From positions 10,354,001-10,418,000 of the forward strand of contig NC_016472.1 of NCBI RefSeq assembly GCF_000226095.1: a stretch of DNA of 64,000 bases, written 5' to 3'. The position numbers were made by a program, and so were the translations under genes. Under the pieces are notes generated by a model. It was not told the origin of the DNA. It did not search any database and was given only the letters and a program-made list of their open reading frames with translations. The DNA is from Thermothelomyces thermophilus ATCC 42464 (lineage: Eukaryota > Ascomycota > Sordariomycetes > Sordariales > Chaetomiaceae). Positions 45,101 through 58,900 of this stretch are shown here, piece after piece. Within the stretch, counting starts at the first letter, position 1; every line of letters begins with the position of its first letter.

Positions 45101-47100
45101 AGGAGGGTGCTTATTTTAATAGGGAGAAGACAAGGTCCTATATCCTATAGCCTACTATTCTATAAAACTATCTCTAGCTAAACGGAACTATATGATCTAT
45201 AACAAGGAACTACTCGCGATTATCTTATATCTAAAGGCCTAGTTAGCTAAGCTTTATAGTATTACTACCCTCTTTTAGATCCTGACTAACTATAAAAACC
45301 TTAAATACTTCTCTTAGCCTTATTTAATTAGCAAATGGTAAGCCTAATAGGCTAAAATACTCTCCCTCTTTAACTTTAAACTTTATTACTAACCGGGATT
45401 ATAAGCTTTCTATCCTAATGCCCTATCCTACTATAAATAAGACTACCTTAAGGATATACAATATATAGTATAACTCCTCCTTGCCATTTAGATAGATATA
45501 ACTGATATCTTATTATTACCTAAAATATACTACCTTCTAAAGGGGAGTACTATTTTTATAAATATATAGCTTATAGCTTCATAGGATAAGGGAGTTATTA
45601 AGGACAAACATTATATATACTAGCTCTAGGCCGTCCAAGATAGGGCCTAAAAATTTCCGAAAGAGGCAAACGTAATATAGACCTAGATTATAGATTACTC
45701 CCTTAATATATAAGGTATCCTTTAATTCTAAGGTGGACTTTGGCTTCCTATATAAGAGCTATTTATAACTCCTATTCTTTAACATATTTATAACTCCCCT
45801 ATATTAGGCTACCTGGGGAGGAATAGGTTATTTAAAATACTTTAATAGGACTGCTATTAGGACTTTATATCCTCAGATATAAAGAGATTTATAAGGAACT
45901 ATTATACGTATTAAAGGGCTAAGGTTTTACATTAACCATGACAAGGACTCCTATAGCCCATACTTATTGCCGACCGCTTCTAGGAATGGATTTCTATCGA
46001 TTTCATAGTCGATCTCTTTATACGAGACGAGAATTTACCCTAGTACCTCATAATAATTACTAACCGGTCATTAAAGTATATCTAGCTTAAAGCTATATCT
46101 TTAATAGGAGCTAAGGCGTATATACTTCGGTTCTAGGATATATAGTAGCGGTTTTATAGATTCCCGATATAAATTATCACTAATCGCGGTTCGGACTAGC
46201 TTAGCTAGTTTTAGACTATCCTCTATAAGACTATTGGGATCAAGTAGCTATTATTAATAGCTTATTATCTATAGATAGATAAAGGTATAGAACATATAAA
46301 CTAGGAAGTATAAACTATCCTATGAATTATAATTTCCTTTGCTTAGTATAATTAGCCTAAATATCTATCTATATACTAGCTCGTAATTAATAACTATAAC
46401 TTAATAGTAATTAGGACAAGTATAAGCTATCTCCTCTATAGTTATAATATAAGCCTAATATAGTTCACCGACCCACTAGACATTCCTACCTTAACCTTAT
46501 AAGGAAGAGCTACTAATTTCTTATATTACCTAAGAGAAGATATAAAATAGACCTAGGCTACCATTATATATATATAATAGTACTAGTAAGGAAACGCTAA
46601 TCGTTCTCGATACCTAGCTAAGAGATTCAAAGTAAGGGATAAAGTATAGCTATCCTTATATAATATTAAGACTAACCGCCCTAGCTATAAACTTAACTAG
46701 GTTAATACTAAGTATAAAGTAATTATAGTATTAATACTATTAATAGTAACTCTAAATATTTCTTATAGCCTCTACCTTACCTTTTATATTAACCTTATTA
46801 AATATACTATATCTAACCTACTACCTTTATAATATATATTAGATTTCTAACCGGACCTAGTATTAGAACTCTCCTAGGAAGGACTACTATAGGAGGAATA
46901 TGAAGTAAAAGCGATTCTTATAGCTAGGAATACAAGGGAAAGAAGTAATTAATATAATATATTAGTAAAATAAAAGGGATATAATACCCTAACTTAGGAA
47001 CCGTTAAAAAATCTAGAAAATACTAAGGCGCTTAATATATTCGAGTAAAAGTAGGGAGATATATATTACTATGATAGAGTAGTTACAAATGGGAGGTAAG
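42130..47100 (+). mobile_element. Chromodomain gypsy (chromovirus) LTR retrotransposon F, RIP-degraded
   Basis: Plus-strand pol order is clear despite many stops: protease/RT junction (LLDELRNFANLFNKEKA... near 44050), reverse transcriptase with YLDDILIY altered to YLNNILIY near 44625-44655, RNase H (near 45050-45250), integrase zinc region and core (RDCYWDF-like, then W-SIDFIVDL near 45980), and a C-terminal chromodomain (about 46890-47050, ILVKWKGY-xx-TWEPLENLEN after undoing obvious RIP codons). LTRs and duplication were not located, so the boundaries are approximate. Confidence 0.8.
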
Positions 47101-48201
47101 AGAGAGTATAAAAGTAAACGATATAAATTTTTCGTATAGGTAGGCAAACCTAAGGCAAACGAGTGGTAGGTATGTCGAAATCGCGTCGCAGACGTATTAT
47201 AATTACGTTATAGACGTACCTATAGAGATAGTCTAATTATAAAAACAAAAATGAATATACTAACTAGCGTATAACGCGCTTACTTTACGACCTCTTCCTC
47301 TTTATCTTCCCTCTTTAAAATAATGGTTACGGTAGCGAGGGTAGGGTTATTACGGTCGTAGACCGGGCGTATAACGCACTTAGCAGGTAAGGAAGAACGG
47401 TAGGCGTAGGAATAGCTAAAGTCGATTAGCACGGGTATGGAGCGTATAGAGGCGCTCGAGTGGGCGTAGGAGGTAGGCAATAAGGTGCCTAGGACGTAGG
47501 TAATAAGGGTAGCATTAGTGTCGACTAAAGTCGATATATTCTCATTTATATATTATATCTAGTATAATATACTATCGTTCTATACTATAGTATAGTATAT
47601 AAGCTGCCTAATAGCTTATAAGGTAGGGTTAGGGCTAGTAGTAGGTTAGACAATATTACTACGGTAGGTAAGGGTATTAGAGGTAGTAGTAGTAGCGACT
47701 AGGGCAAAGTCGTTATTAGAACGATAAGAACTTATAGCCTAGGTGGGGGTAAAGGTAGCCTATCTAGGCAAGCAGTTAGACTAAACAGCCTTAAAGAGTA
47801 TAAAGAACAAATATACTAATATAGAGAACTTAGGCATTAGGATAGTATAATAGGTATCTTAGTTAGTAATCTTATAGTAGATAGGAAAGGCAAGGGCGGT
47901 ACTAGTATTATAATAATCTATGATTTTCTTAATACCTATATATAGGTAGAGGTTATTAGCCTAGAGCTATAGATCTTAAATATAACTTTTATAGCTCTTA
48001 TATTATTATATAGAAAGTGCCTTAACCTTAAATATACTTAACCTTATTACCTCTAAGAAGTTAATTAATATATACTAGGTAGTATTACTATTTCTCTAAT
48101 TATAGTTTAAACTCTTTATTAAAGGAGTTACCCTTAATAATATACCTATTAAAGGAAAAGTTAGCATTTTTATATTATAAAATAAAGAGTTAATCTATAT
48201 C
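47101..48201. other. Unassigned AT-rich repeat-like DNA
   Basis: It includes a segment at about 47260-47520 with noticeably less RIP (retained CG-rich words); its 66-aa minus-strand frame has no recognised domain. It may include the 3' LTR of gypsy F. Judging from the LINE G target duplication, this sequence continues at 60911. Confidence 0.4.
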
Positions 48202-48426
48202 TAGTATATTATTATTATTAGTCCTACACTACTATACTAATAAGTATACTAAAGCCTCTCCAATTATATATAAAGGAAACCGTACCTAATAGGCCAGATA
48301 AAAACCTCTACCCTACCTCTAATACCTAATCTAGAATACTAATACACTATAAAGAAAAGGAAAAGTAGCTAGAATAGCCCTAAAGAGGCCTTCCCTCCCG
48401 GTCTAGCCTCCTTATAAGGCGGTATT

Positions 48427-48846
48427 TGTCACGGAAATATACATGCAGATGCCACCTAAGCCACCGGCATAGACAGACCAATCAAGCCGAAGGAACGAAA
48501 GGACCAATCACAACATAGGGAAGCACAGTGATTACTACGCTCACCAGTAATCAGGGTGATCATTACCATACGATCACTTATAATCACCGTAATCACGAGT
48601 GATCACTGAGATTATATATACATGTAGATAGTTACTCGTTATAGTGGACTCTAGGAGTTCACTAGTAGTAATAATCATAATCATAGTACTCATACCAAGT
48701 ATTACTAATTACTATAAGAGATAACTCTAAGTATTGTTATAAACCCTTTAACTTTACTAAATCCCTTAGACGACCTACCTGCCTGTCCTGCTCAATCTAC
48801 CTTCGTCTAAACCCTTTTAGAAGAAGTCTAAGTTAGGTTCGTCATA
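48427..48846 (+). repeat. 5' LTR of gypsy B (420 bp)
   Basis: TATATATA is at 48613-48620. The putative primer source at 48664-48674 reads AGTAGTAATAA, one RIP-type change from the 3' LTR copy. Confidence 0.93.
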
Positions 48847-48848
48847 CG

Positions 48849-48859
48849 TTATTACCACT
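48849..48859 (+). other. Putative self-priming primer binding site of gypsy B
   Basis: TTATTACCACT is the exact reverse complement of AGTGGTAATAA in the 3' LTR at 55739-55749. Both halves differ from those of gypsy A but remain complementary. Confidence 0.6.
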
Positions 48860-51800
48860 CCCTTTGTTCTATCATAGTTTAGAACAGAGGTAACTTTGAC
48901 CTTGATACCGACATAGCTACCGACGTCACGGCCAAACAACTGCTTGCCTAGCTTGGTCAACTCTAGCAGCGGATCTAGGAGTTAGACTAGAGAGATAAGG
49001 CTGCTTAAGCTCAAATTAAGGAACTCGAGAACGGCGAAAAGTACTTGTAGAAATTGATTAACGAGGCTTACGCCAAAATCGAGACGCTTAAGACCGTTAA
49101 AGCGAGCCGTATTAAGATTAAACTACCTAGTAAATATAGAGGAACCAAGGAGGATCTCGTAGGATTCCTAATAAACCTCTAATCCTACTTCTGGCTTAAT
49201 AATGACAAGTTTCTAGACGAAAAAGCTAAAGTCCTTTACGTAGCTATAAGACTAGAGGGCAAGGCACTTAGATGGTTCGAGCCTATATAGAACGACTACC
49301 TTACTAAGGAAGACGAAGACGACTAAGATATATTTATATAGGTAGTCTTCTAATCTTATGATCGTTTCGAAGAAGAGCTTTAGAAGGTTTTTAGGGACAA
49401 AGACGAGAAAATCTATACGTAAGAAAGACTTACTAATCTCTAATAGACTAAGTTAATAGCCTCCTATGCTATATAGTTTAGATAGGACATGTTCAAGTCT
49501 TAGCTTAATGACGAGGTATTAATATAATTATTTTATAACGGCCTAAAGGAAAAGGTTAAAGACAAGCTATATAAGTACGATCGACCTAAGACTTTAGACG
49601 AATATATCGTATAGGCTATCAAAATTAATGATCGGCTCTATATATAAGAGTAGCAGAAACAAGGTTAAACGAATGGAACCATAGTCAAAGCTAATAACAA
49701 GAAAAAGCGAACGTATGTCAGTACTTCGTATAGGACATACCCTAGAGCTATAGATATAGATATAGCGTAGAAGCAGGACTAGAAGAAGATGACCAAAGAC
49801 AAGTCTAATATTACCTACTATAACTATAGAAAGAAAGGGCACTATAAGCAAGAATATTAAAGCCCGAAGAAAGAGTGGAAGCTAGTCCCTAGAAAAGAAA
49901 TCGCGGATATCGACGAAACTACTAAGAATGTTACTAAAGTAGTAGCTACGAGCTACAAAGATAGGGGCAGTGATACGGATAGTTTTAGACACGATGGCAA
50001 TGGTAAAGACAAACAAGTACCGTATTCCGAACTAGTCACTATAAACCTAGAGACGGGTCTTGCTAAATAGGACACGACCGGAGAGTATATACCGCTAATT
50101 TCGATTCTCCTAGCCTTAGGGCAGTAGGGTTTTACAGTCATATAGAGGCAGGATAGATCGTAGACGACCGACACCCAAGGAACCGAAAGACCCGGACCTA
50201 ATGTTCTATTCCTATAGGAACGAATTGAAGAGTACCGCAACGAAGTTTTCCGGCTTAATATGGAACTACGCAAATAGGATGAACGTTTGACTTAACTTAC
50301 CTAGTAGAGTAATAAGATGAGGGACGAGACAAGGGAACTCTAACATATTATAGAAACTATTAAAGGAGAATAGCTTATAATATATAATAGACCCGACAGC
50401 TACGCTAAGTGCTTTAATGATTAGCAACTTAGTAACGATATACGGAACCTAGAATATTAGTTTATATATACGAACTATAGAAAAGACAAGCGTACGTAGG
50501 AAAGCTACTAGAAGAAACACTCCTACCTTAGCATTAGAGTACTTATAGTCTACGTATAGTAGGAAGGATTTGGGAGAGAATTCTAATACCTCCTAGGCAA
50601 CGCTACGCGATTATACCCTCGATACAAGGCATATACGCAAGTGCCCTGGTTCTAATGTATAGCATATAAATGCCAATACTACTTCTACGATAAATTCGAG
50701 AATAACTACTGGCCGACCTGATAAGAAAATGAGGACAGAAGCTTACGCCCGGTGGAATAGGTCTATAATGCAGGAAACAGAGCAGCTGAATTGCTCTAGA
50801 AGATTGAAGACCGGAGTCTAGAAAGCATTACGATAGTTCTAAAACGAGCCTGGCCTAGGCACTATAGAATAGGACGAAATATATAGGACTTATGCTAGAG
50901 CAACGATTACCTCTACCACGTAGACGAAAAGAAGTTACGAATTCGGGAGCTTTAGATGAAGCTATAGCACGTATAACGAAAAGCAGAACGGACCTAATAG
51001 TAGGAAGCTATAAGCACCTAATGGCTTACGGAAATGAGCACAATAGACAAAGCCGCTATTAGCCAAACGATTGAAGAGGTTAGTACTGACCTGGGAAACG
51101 GGTTAGGGCCCTTCAAGGGGCCTGGAAACCATTAACGCCTATATAGCGGCAGGTAGTAGCACAGTATAGGAGGAACTGGTATAAGAGACCACTATATCAA
51201 GACCTCCTAGCAGAAATATAGGAAATTGCTACAATTTTTAGACGATAGTAGCAAGACAAGCGATTGTAAATAATAGTATAATAGAAACAGTATAAAATGC
51301 TTGTACTTGTAGACAGTGGAGCAGAGATAAACCTGATTTCGCCAACGCTTGTAAATTAGCTACAGATACCCTAGAGAATAAAGCAGAAGCATAGCATAGT
51401 CAAAGGGCCATTTCCGATGTAATAGGTATGTAAGGAGACTAAACCGATTAACATCACTATAGCAAGGAAAACCATAGTAGTTATATTTAGTATTGTAGAT
51501 ATAGGCAACAATAAAGACATAATATTAGGGTTACTATAGCATGAAGATTATGACCTAGATATTAGCTAGAAGAATGGTAGCTACCTACGACCCTAAACGG
51601 AGTCGTATTCGACTAGCGAGATAGGGAGCGTACAAGGATCGCGAGAGGACGATACTCGAGGAAAGGCATGTCCTATAGATCTACCGCAAGAGACAGGTAG
51701 TAGCAGACAGACCACTACAGACTCTAGAAGAAGCGGCAAAACGATAACGACGATGTAATAGGAGGAACGAGCTGAACCGTCGATAGCTATTCTCTCCGTT

Positions 51801-54800
51801 GACGAATGTAGAGCACTATAACTAGAGTAGTAGGTTAAGATAGGAGAAATCGCTAGTATTGCTATAGATAGAACCAAGTTTATATATTATTAGAAAACTA
51901 AGAGACGAGACAAGACTAGGGAAGTACTAAAGGAATATAAAGGACACCTAGCATTTGAACCGAAATATCTAGAAGGATTACTAGAACACGGCCTATAGGA
52001 TCACGAGATCAAGCTTAAGGAAGGAGCATAACTAAAGTTCTTTAAGATTTACTATACGAGCTAGACATAGAACGAAGAACTTAAATGGTATTTAGAGGAG
52101 AACCTTCGAAGAGGATATATCTGCCTATCGACATCGCTAGCAGGCTACCTAATCCTATTTGTGCCTAAGAAGGACGGAAAGCTATAGTTATATGTTAACT
52201 ATTAGTAACTTAACAAATAGATCGTAAAAAACCAATACCCGTTACTACTAATCTTATAGCTCTAAGATTAGTTAGCAGGAGCCTAATATTTTATATATCT
52301 TAACTTGCTATTGGCCTATAACTATATATAGATTAAAGAAGGCAACAAGTAGAAAACGGCCTTTAGGACACCCTATAGCTACTATAAGTACCTTGTTATG
52401 CTATTCGGACTTACGAACGCGCTAGCAACGTTCTAAGCTCTAATTAATCAAGCTATCTAACCCTTTCTCGACAAATTTACGGTATATTATCTCGATAATA
52501 TACTTATCTTCTCTAAGACAATAGACGAACACCAGAAGTATATAAGAGTAATACTAGATATATTATATATATATAAGCTATTAGTTAACAAGGAAAAGAG
52601 CGAATTCCACGTTAGGAAAATGGTGTTTTTAAGATACAAAATATCCCTAGGACAAATCCGGATAGAACCTTTAAAGGTTAAAGCCATCAAGGATTAGCTA
52701 CAACCAACGTTAATTACGGAAGTACGAAGTTTCATCGGGTTTACGAACTTCTACCGGATGTTCATTAGGAACTTTAGAGCGATCGTACAACCTTTACACG
52801 AACTTACCAAGAAGAACACTAAATTCCAATGGGAAGAGTGATACGAGCAAGCATTTACGTAGATCTGCGACGCCATTACTAAAGATCTAGTACTGGTGCT
52901 GCTAAACCCTAAGAAGCCATTTAAGGTGGAAACGGACGCTTTAGACTATACTATCGGAGGACAATTAGGATAATAAGACAAACAAAGGAAGTTACATCCT
53001 ATAGCCTTCTTTTCAAAGAAGCTTAATAGACTACGTCTCAATTATCTAATCTATAATAAGGAACTACTTACAATTGTCAAAGCTTTTAAGGAATGGTGAC
53101 TATACCTTAGTAGCACGATCGAACCAGTATAAGTATATATAGATCACAAGAATTTACGATACTTTACAACGACGAAGGAGCTTAACAGACGACAAATACG
53201 ATAGGCAGAATTCCTTATAAAATTCAATTTTGAGATCTGCTATAAGAAGGGCAAAGAGAATGTATAAGCGGACGCCTTAAGCCGACAAACGGATTATACG
53301 GAAGGACAAACGGAAATAATGCTACCGTTATTCAAAGAACGAATAGACGGAACGCTACATTACGAAATATAGACACCCGTAGAAGACGATCTACTCAACT
53401 TATTCCTAGAATATTATACAATCCTTCGAGAAGAAAGGATTAACGAGATATAGTATCAAGTAGCACCTAGACTAGTGGTACCTGACGGAGTAGAAGAAAA
53501 AGATAGGAAACTCTGGTACCGAGGCAAAGCGTATATCTATAACAAAGATCAATAGCTACAAATGATTCAAGAGCTCTACAAATCGAAACTTAGAAGATAT
53601 AAAGGAGTCACAAAAACTGTTATACAAGTCAAGAAACACTACGACTTTCCATAGTTAATGGTATGAGTTAAAGAAGTCATATGAAACTACGACATCTATA
53701 ACCGAAGCAAAATAGCACGACACAAGCTATATAGGTTACTTTAGCCACTGCTAACACCTGACAAACTATAGAGCTTGGTCACGATAGACTTCATTACGAA
53801 GCTGCTAGAATCTAAAGACACAGCCATAGGAGTGATCTACAACAGCATCCTCACTATAGTAGATCGCCTAACTAAATAGGTATACTTCTTCCCCTACAAG
53901 GAATCCTAGATAGCTAAACAGCTAGCAGATGTAATCTATTGGCAAGTTGCATCAGTGCATGCTTAGCCACAAGAATGGATCACCGACAGAGACACCAAAT
54001 TTGTATTGAAGTTCTAGCAAGCGTTAATACGACGATTAGGCGTTAATAGCAAGCTATTAACAGTATATCACCTATAGACCGACAGATAAATAGAGTGACT
54101 AAACCAAGTCATCGAACAGTATCTCCGTTCTTACGTCAACTATTAGTAAAACGACTAGGTCATGTTATTACCAATAGTATAACTCGCTTACAATATAACG
54201 CTAACAGAAACGACTAAGGTCATACCATTCTTCGCGAACTATAGATATAAAGTAGACCTTAGATAAGGACTAGAGATTATAGTGCCAAGAGCAGTAGTCA
54301 AAGTAGAACAAATGTATATACTGTATGAAAAGCTTAAAAAGGAACTCGAGTTTGTCAAAACGAGGATAAAGAACTACTATGACAAACATAGGCTTGAGGG
54401 ACCTTGCCTAGAAAGGGGAGACAAAGTCTACCTAATCGTATGAAACTTGCAAACCAAACGACTAAGCACGAAGCTAGACTTTAAGAAGGTCGGACCCTTT
54501 GTTATCAAAGAATGAATTTCGACATCTAACTATTAACTATCGTTACTGTTATCTATACGACTATAGATAGATGTTTTTTATATTTCACTTCTTAAACTAG
54601 TACCGAAAAATGCTAAGGTTGCTATATACATCGAAGCAGAAGACGAAGAGGAAGAATAGGACATCGAAGAAATTCTAGATTTATATATTATTAACAGGGA
54701 ACTATAGTACCTAGTCAAATGGCTTGATTTTAGATTAGAAGATAGTTTATAGGAACTAATTAAGAATCTAAATTGCCCTAAGAAACTAGAGCAGTTCTAC

Positions 54801-55501
54801 TAATAGAACCCGGATCGGCTAAAGGCAAACCTAGGACAGAACCGAAAACAACGCCCTAGTTAATAACCTCGACGCTACCGCTAAGTTATACGATAGCCCC
54901 CGATTCCTGCTATTCTACTACCTCCAATTCGTCCAGATTCGACAAACCCCATGTAACCATGTCTGCCCCCTTCTCTACCAGGAACTCTTGTTATTTACGA
55001 ACCCGAGTCAGACGGGCTAATGCCTTAGACGCTTTATACTAATATTCCTATAGCAAGGCTTCGGCCTCTTTCTCTTTAGCCTTCAAATGACGTTATTTAC
55101 ATATGATACGATCTATTGTAAGGTAATTAGAAGCGTACCCTTATAAAGAAATAGGAACTTATAAGAAGAAACTAGAACGTTAGAACCATCGTAAGCACAA
55201 CCCCGACATACATAAGCCTTATAGCGACAAGATTTTTCAATCATCTTATATACTTAGTTATACTCTATATAATAGGAACATGCTATTACTATAAACCTGT
55301 GATCGGAAATAAACTAAGCCAAACGCTCATAACGAATAGACGCTAGGGATCTACACGCGTTAGATAATATAATTAATAGTATAAAGGGCAACAAGGGCTA
55401 AAGAGAAAGAACATATATAGGGAATATAAGGAATGTTAGCATTATTTGAAATAGCCTAAAAAGAGGGCTTTCGGGTCAAAAGCCTTAGAGGGAGGGCATC
55501 A

Positions 55502-55921
55502 TGTCACGGAAATATACATATAGATGCCACCTAAGCCACCGGCATAGACAGACCAATCAAGCTAAAGGAACAAAAGGACCAATCATAACATAGGGAAGCA
55601 CAGTGATCACTATGCTCACCAGTGATCAGGGTGATCATCACCATACGATCATTTACAATCACCATGATCACGAGTAATCACTGAGATTATATATACATGT
55701 AGATAGTCACTCGTTATGGTAGACTCTAGGAGTTTACCAGTGGTAATAATCATAATTACAGTACTTATACTAAGCATTGCTAATTACTATAAGAGATAAC
55801 TCTAAGTGTTGTTATAAACCCTTTGGCTTTACCGAATCCCTTAGACGACCTGCCTGCCTGTCCTGCTCAATCTACCTTTGTCTGAACCCTTTTAGAAGAA
55901 GTCTGAGTTGGGTTTGTCATA
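55502..55921 (+). repeat. 3' LTR of gypsy B (420 bp)
   Basis: It is preceded by the purine tract AGAGGGAGGGCATCA. U3 holds four TGATCA palindromes between 55604 and 55670. TATATATA is near 55688-55695. Confidence 0.93.
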
Positions 55922-58900
55922 GTATTCTAGGAGCCTCCCTAGGTCTATTAGCTACTATAGAACCTTCCTTGCTAACCGATGGTTATAGGCCCCTATACCC
56001 TATAAAACAAGGTCTAGGTCCCTTTACGACCGTATTTCCTAGGATTCCTATATTCGGCTTCTTGGTAGGTTCGGGCACTAAACAACTAGGTGCTCTATAG
56101 TTTCCCTCCCTTAGCTATAGGCATAGTAAGAGGTACTAACCCCTGGGACTTGAACCTTAAAAAGGAAGTTATGGAGGCTAATAGCCCCTATATAGGCCTG
56201 TACTAGCAGGGAGCTCTAGGCCTTCGTTAGGCCCTAGTGCCTTTGTAGGCCTTCCCCTATGAAAACTAAGTATAGGGGGTCCTTGTCAGACACACGCTAT
56301 ATCTTCCTACCGGTTTGGTCGGCCCTTTAACGGTTACTCTAGCTAGCTACTACGGCTAGTTCTATAGCCTATGGCCTTCTTTGTAGGATCTGTAGGGGGG
56401 GTTGACCCCCTTTATAGCTCTCCTAAACCTATTGCCAGACTATCGACCTTGCTACCTTTAGGGCTATAGGCTTTATCTCCTAGCCCCTTGCCCTAGTCCT
56501 TCTCTTCTGGAACCTCTAGTTAAGCCTATTATAGACCTGTTGGATAGGAGCCCTTATAGGGACCTAGGGGGCCCCTAGGCCTACCCTAGTCTATAGGAGT
56601 AGTTAGTCAAGTTTAGCTTTGAAGTCGGCTAGCCTCTTATTAAGATAGAGGTCGAGGGGCGGTACCTAGGCTTCCGTTTCGAGACACTAGATAGGGGTAG
56701 CCTCATAGGCTCTAGTAACTACTTAAAGGGCCCTATATTAGGCCTTTAATAGTTCCCCAGCAGGGCCTTCCGGCTTACCCCCTAGTTTAGTAGGCTTGTA
56801 GAAGTTCGAGGCCCTATATGCCAGGGCGCTATAGATATACTTAGTATAGACCTTATAGGCCTATAGGAGGCTAGGGCCCTAGATTTTTATAGCGAGCCTA
56901 GTTAGGGTAAACTCCTAGGTTTTTAGCTTCTTAGTTACCGTTATATAGTAGGGGCCCTATTATAGCCTCTAGTCTAGCCAGACCCCTAGGAATCTAGCTA
57001 ACTTTAATAAGGCTATAGTAGTAGTACCCCCTCTAGGCTATAGGAGCTCTAGTAGTCATAACTACTATTTCTAGCTCCTATTAAAGTAGATAAGTTTACA
57101 CTTTTCTAGGGTAAAAGTTATACCTTAGGTCTTTACCTATTATAAGTAGGCTTTCTAGGCCCTCTATAGCTAACCATTATAGGCCTCCTTGGCCCTCCTA
57201 AAGGCTAGAAGGTTAGTATCATCGGTAAAGCCTATTAAACTGACTATAAGGTAAGCCTAGCAAACGGCTTAGTAAAGAGAGGCTATATAGAGGATAAATA
57301 GTATAGGGGAGAGGGGTGACCCCTAGGGGACCCTAGCCCTTACTATTATATCTCCTGTTTCTTAGCTATCGAAGTAAAGGATAGCTACCCTGTCCTATAG
57401 CTACTCCCTAACCTAGACTACTAACTACTTTGGGAAGCCCTAGCTCCATAGAGTGGCTAGTAGCTAGGTATAGTTAATAGTGTCGAAAGCCCCTAAGATA
57501 TCGAGCTATAGGAGAGAGGTAGCTACCTTATATCTCTAAGCCTCCTAGACCTAAGCCATAATAAGCCAAATAGCTAGTTCCATAGACCTATATTCCTGGT
57601 TACCTATCTATTCGGCTAGGAAGAGCCTATAGGCCTCTATAATAGCCGTTACCTTCTAGGCGACTATAGCCTCTAATACCTTACCTACTATTAGTAGAAG
57701 CACTATAGGCCTATAGCCGCCTAGGGTAAAGTAGGCTTATAGGGGTTTGCTAGGCTTATCAAGGACGACTATTTTGGCCCTTTTAAACCGGGCCGGAAAA
57801 TAGCTAAGCCGTAGGCTCTCTAAGGCTAGTTTTGCTAGTATCTAGTAGAGCGGTTACCTATAGGCCTTTAATAGACCTATAGGAAGGAGGTCCTCCCCTA
57901 GGGCTTTCTATAGGGCCGCCCTAGCTAGTACTACCTTGACTTTGCCTATTGTAACCTCTTAGATTATTTCAAACTTCGGCTCCTAATGGTTATTTAGATC
58001 TAGGTCGTCAATATCCGACAGGTCCGCTTCCGGGTTTGGAAAGAACTTATCGGTTAGTGCTCTAGCCTTCTATTAGTAGGTTCTAAGCCCTCCTTCGAAG
58101 GCTAGGAGCTTTAGAGGATTAACCGGTAGGTAGCTTTATAGCCTTACCTATGCTCTAGCCTCTATAATAGGTCTGGCCGGTTAGTTACCTCCTGTAATAT
58201 AGCTCTCTAGCTTTTGGTCTTTATAGCCGTAATAGTCTTAGCCTAGTCTTATGGGGCTTGCCGAAGTGCTTCCTATATATAGGGGTTTAGGGTACCCCTA
58301 TAGGCCCTCTCTACCTCCTTGGCCCTCTTCTAGGCCTCTCAAACCTCCTTTATCTACCATTAAGCTCGTTTACCACCTATATTAGCCTTCTTTACTAGGG
58401 CCGAGACCATAACTATCTCCCCAAGGGCCTCTATAAGCCTGTCAAAGGCCTATAGAAGCTCCTCTAGGCCCTAGAAGATAGGCCCGGCCAGGGCTGATAC
58501 CTACCTACTAAGCCGGAGTAAGAGATAGGCTACCTCGGCCTACGCGACCTCCTCGTCTAAGCTCTTCTAGTCCTACCCTTTTCTAGCCGGTATAGGCCTA
58601 TTAGTCCCCTAAAGGGAGATGTTTAGGGCCTATAGGTAGTAGTTAGATTTCCTACGTTCTATAATGTCCTTGTAGGTCGCTTTTAGCCTAGCCGAGGCCT
58701 AGAATAGGTCTATTATAGAAGGCTAGCCGCGTTAGTCCCCCTAGAGGGCCTTAGTAACCTAGCTATAGGGTATATATAGGTTAAGGTCCTACTAGTCTAT
58801 AAGGCTAAGGAGGTCCCTAGCCCCTAGGCTAAGCCTGTCGAATAGGTCCTAGACTAGGTAGTAGAGGTTAAAGTTACCTATAAGAACTAGAGGGTAGGTT

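Larger units (their letters stand above)
48427..55921 (+). mobile_element. Gypsy-type chromovirus-like LTR retrotransposon B, RIP-degraded, nested in LINE G
   Basis: The element is 7,495 bp with two 420-bp LTRs and a perfect GTATT duplication (48422-48426 and 55922-55926). Gag starts near 48880; the zinc knuckle is near 49808-49855; the aspartic protease core VLVDSGAEINLIS is intact near 51303-51341. In the reverse transcriptase (52060-52640) the YLDD box has become YLDN near 52485. RNase H, integrase and a chromodomain-like end (54700-54830) follow. It is the same family as A and C, with the B-type U3. It is non-coding now because of many TAG/TAA stops. Confidence 0.93.

Noticed and set aside
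47280-47480. 66-aa minus-strand frame in a less mutated segment
   Set aside because: No family recognised and upstream codons show stops; probably part of a repeat.
55604-55680. Regularly spaced palindromes considered as a CRISPR-like or tandem array
   Set aside because: Spacing is irregular, units are 6-8 bp and lie in an LTR; there are no spacers or cas genes and the context is eukaryotic.
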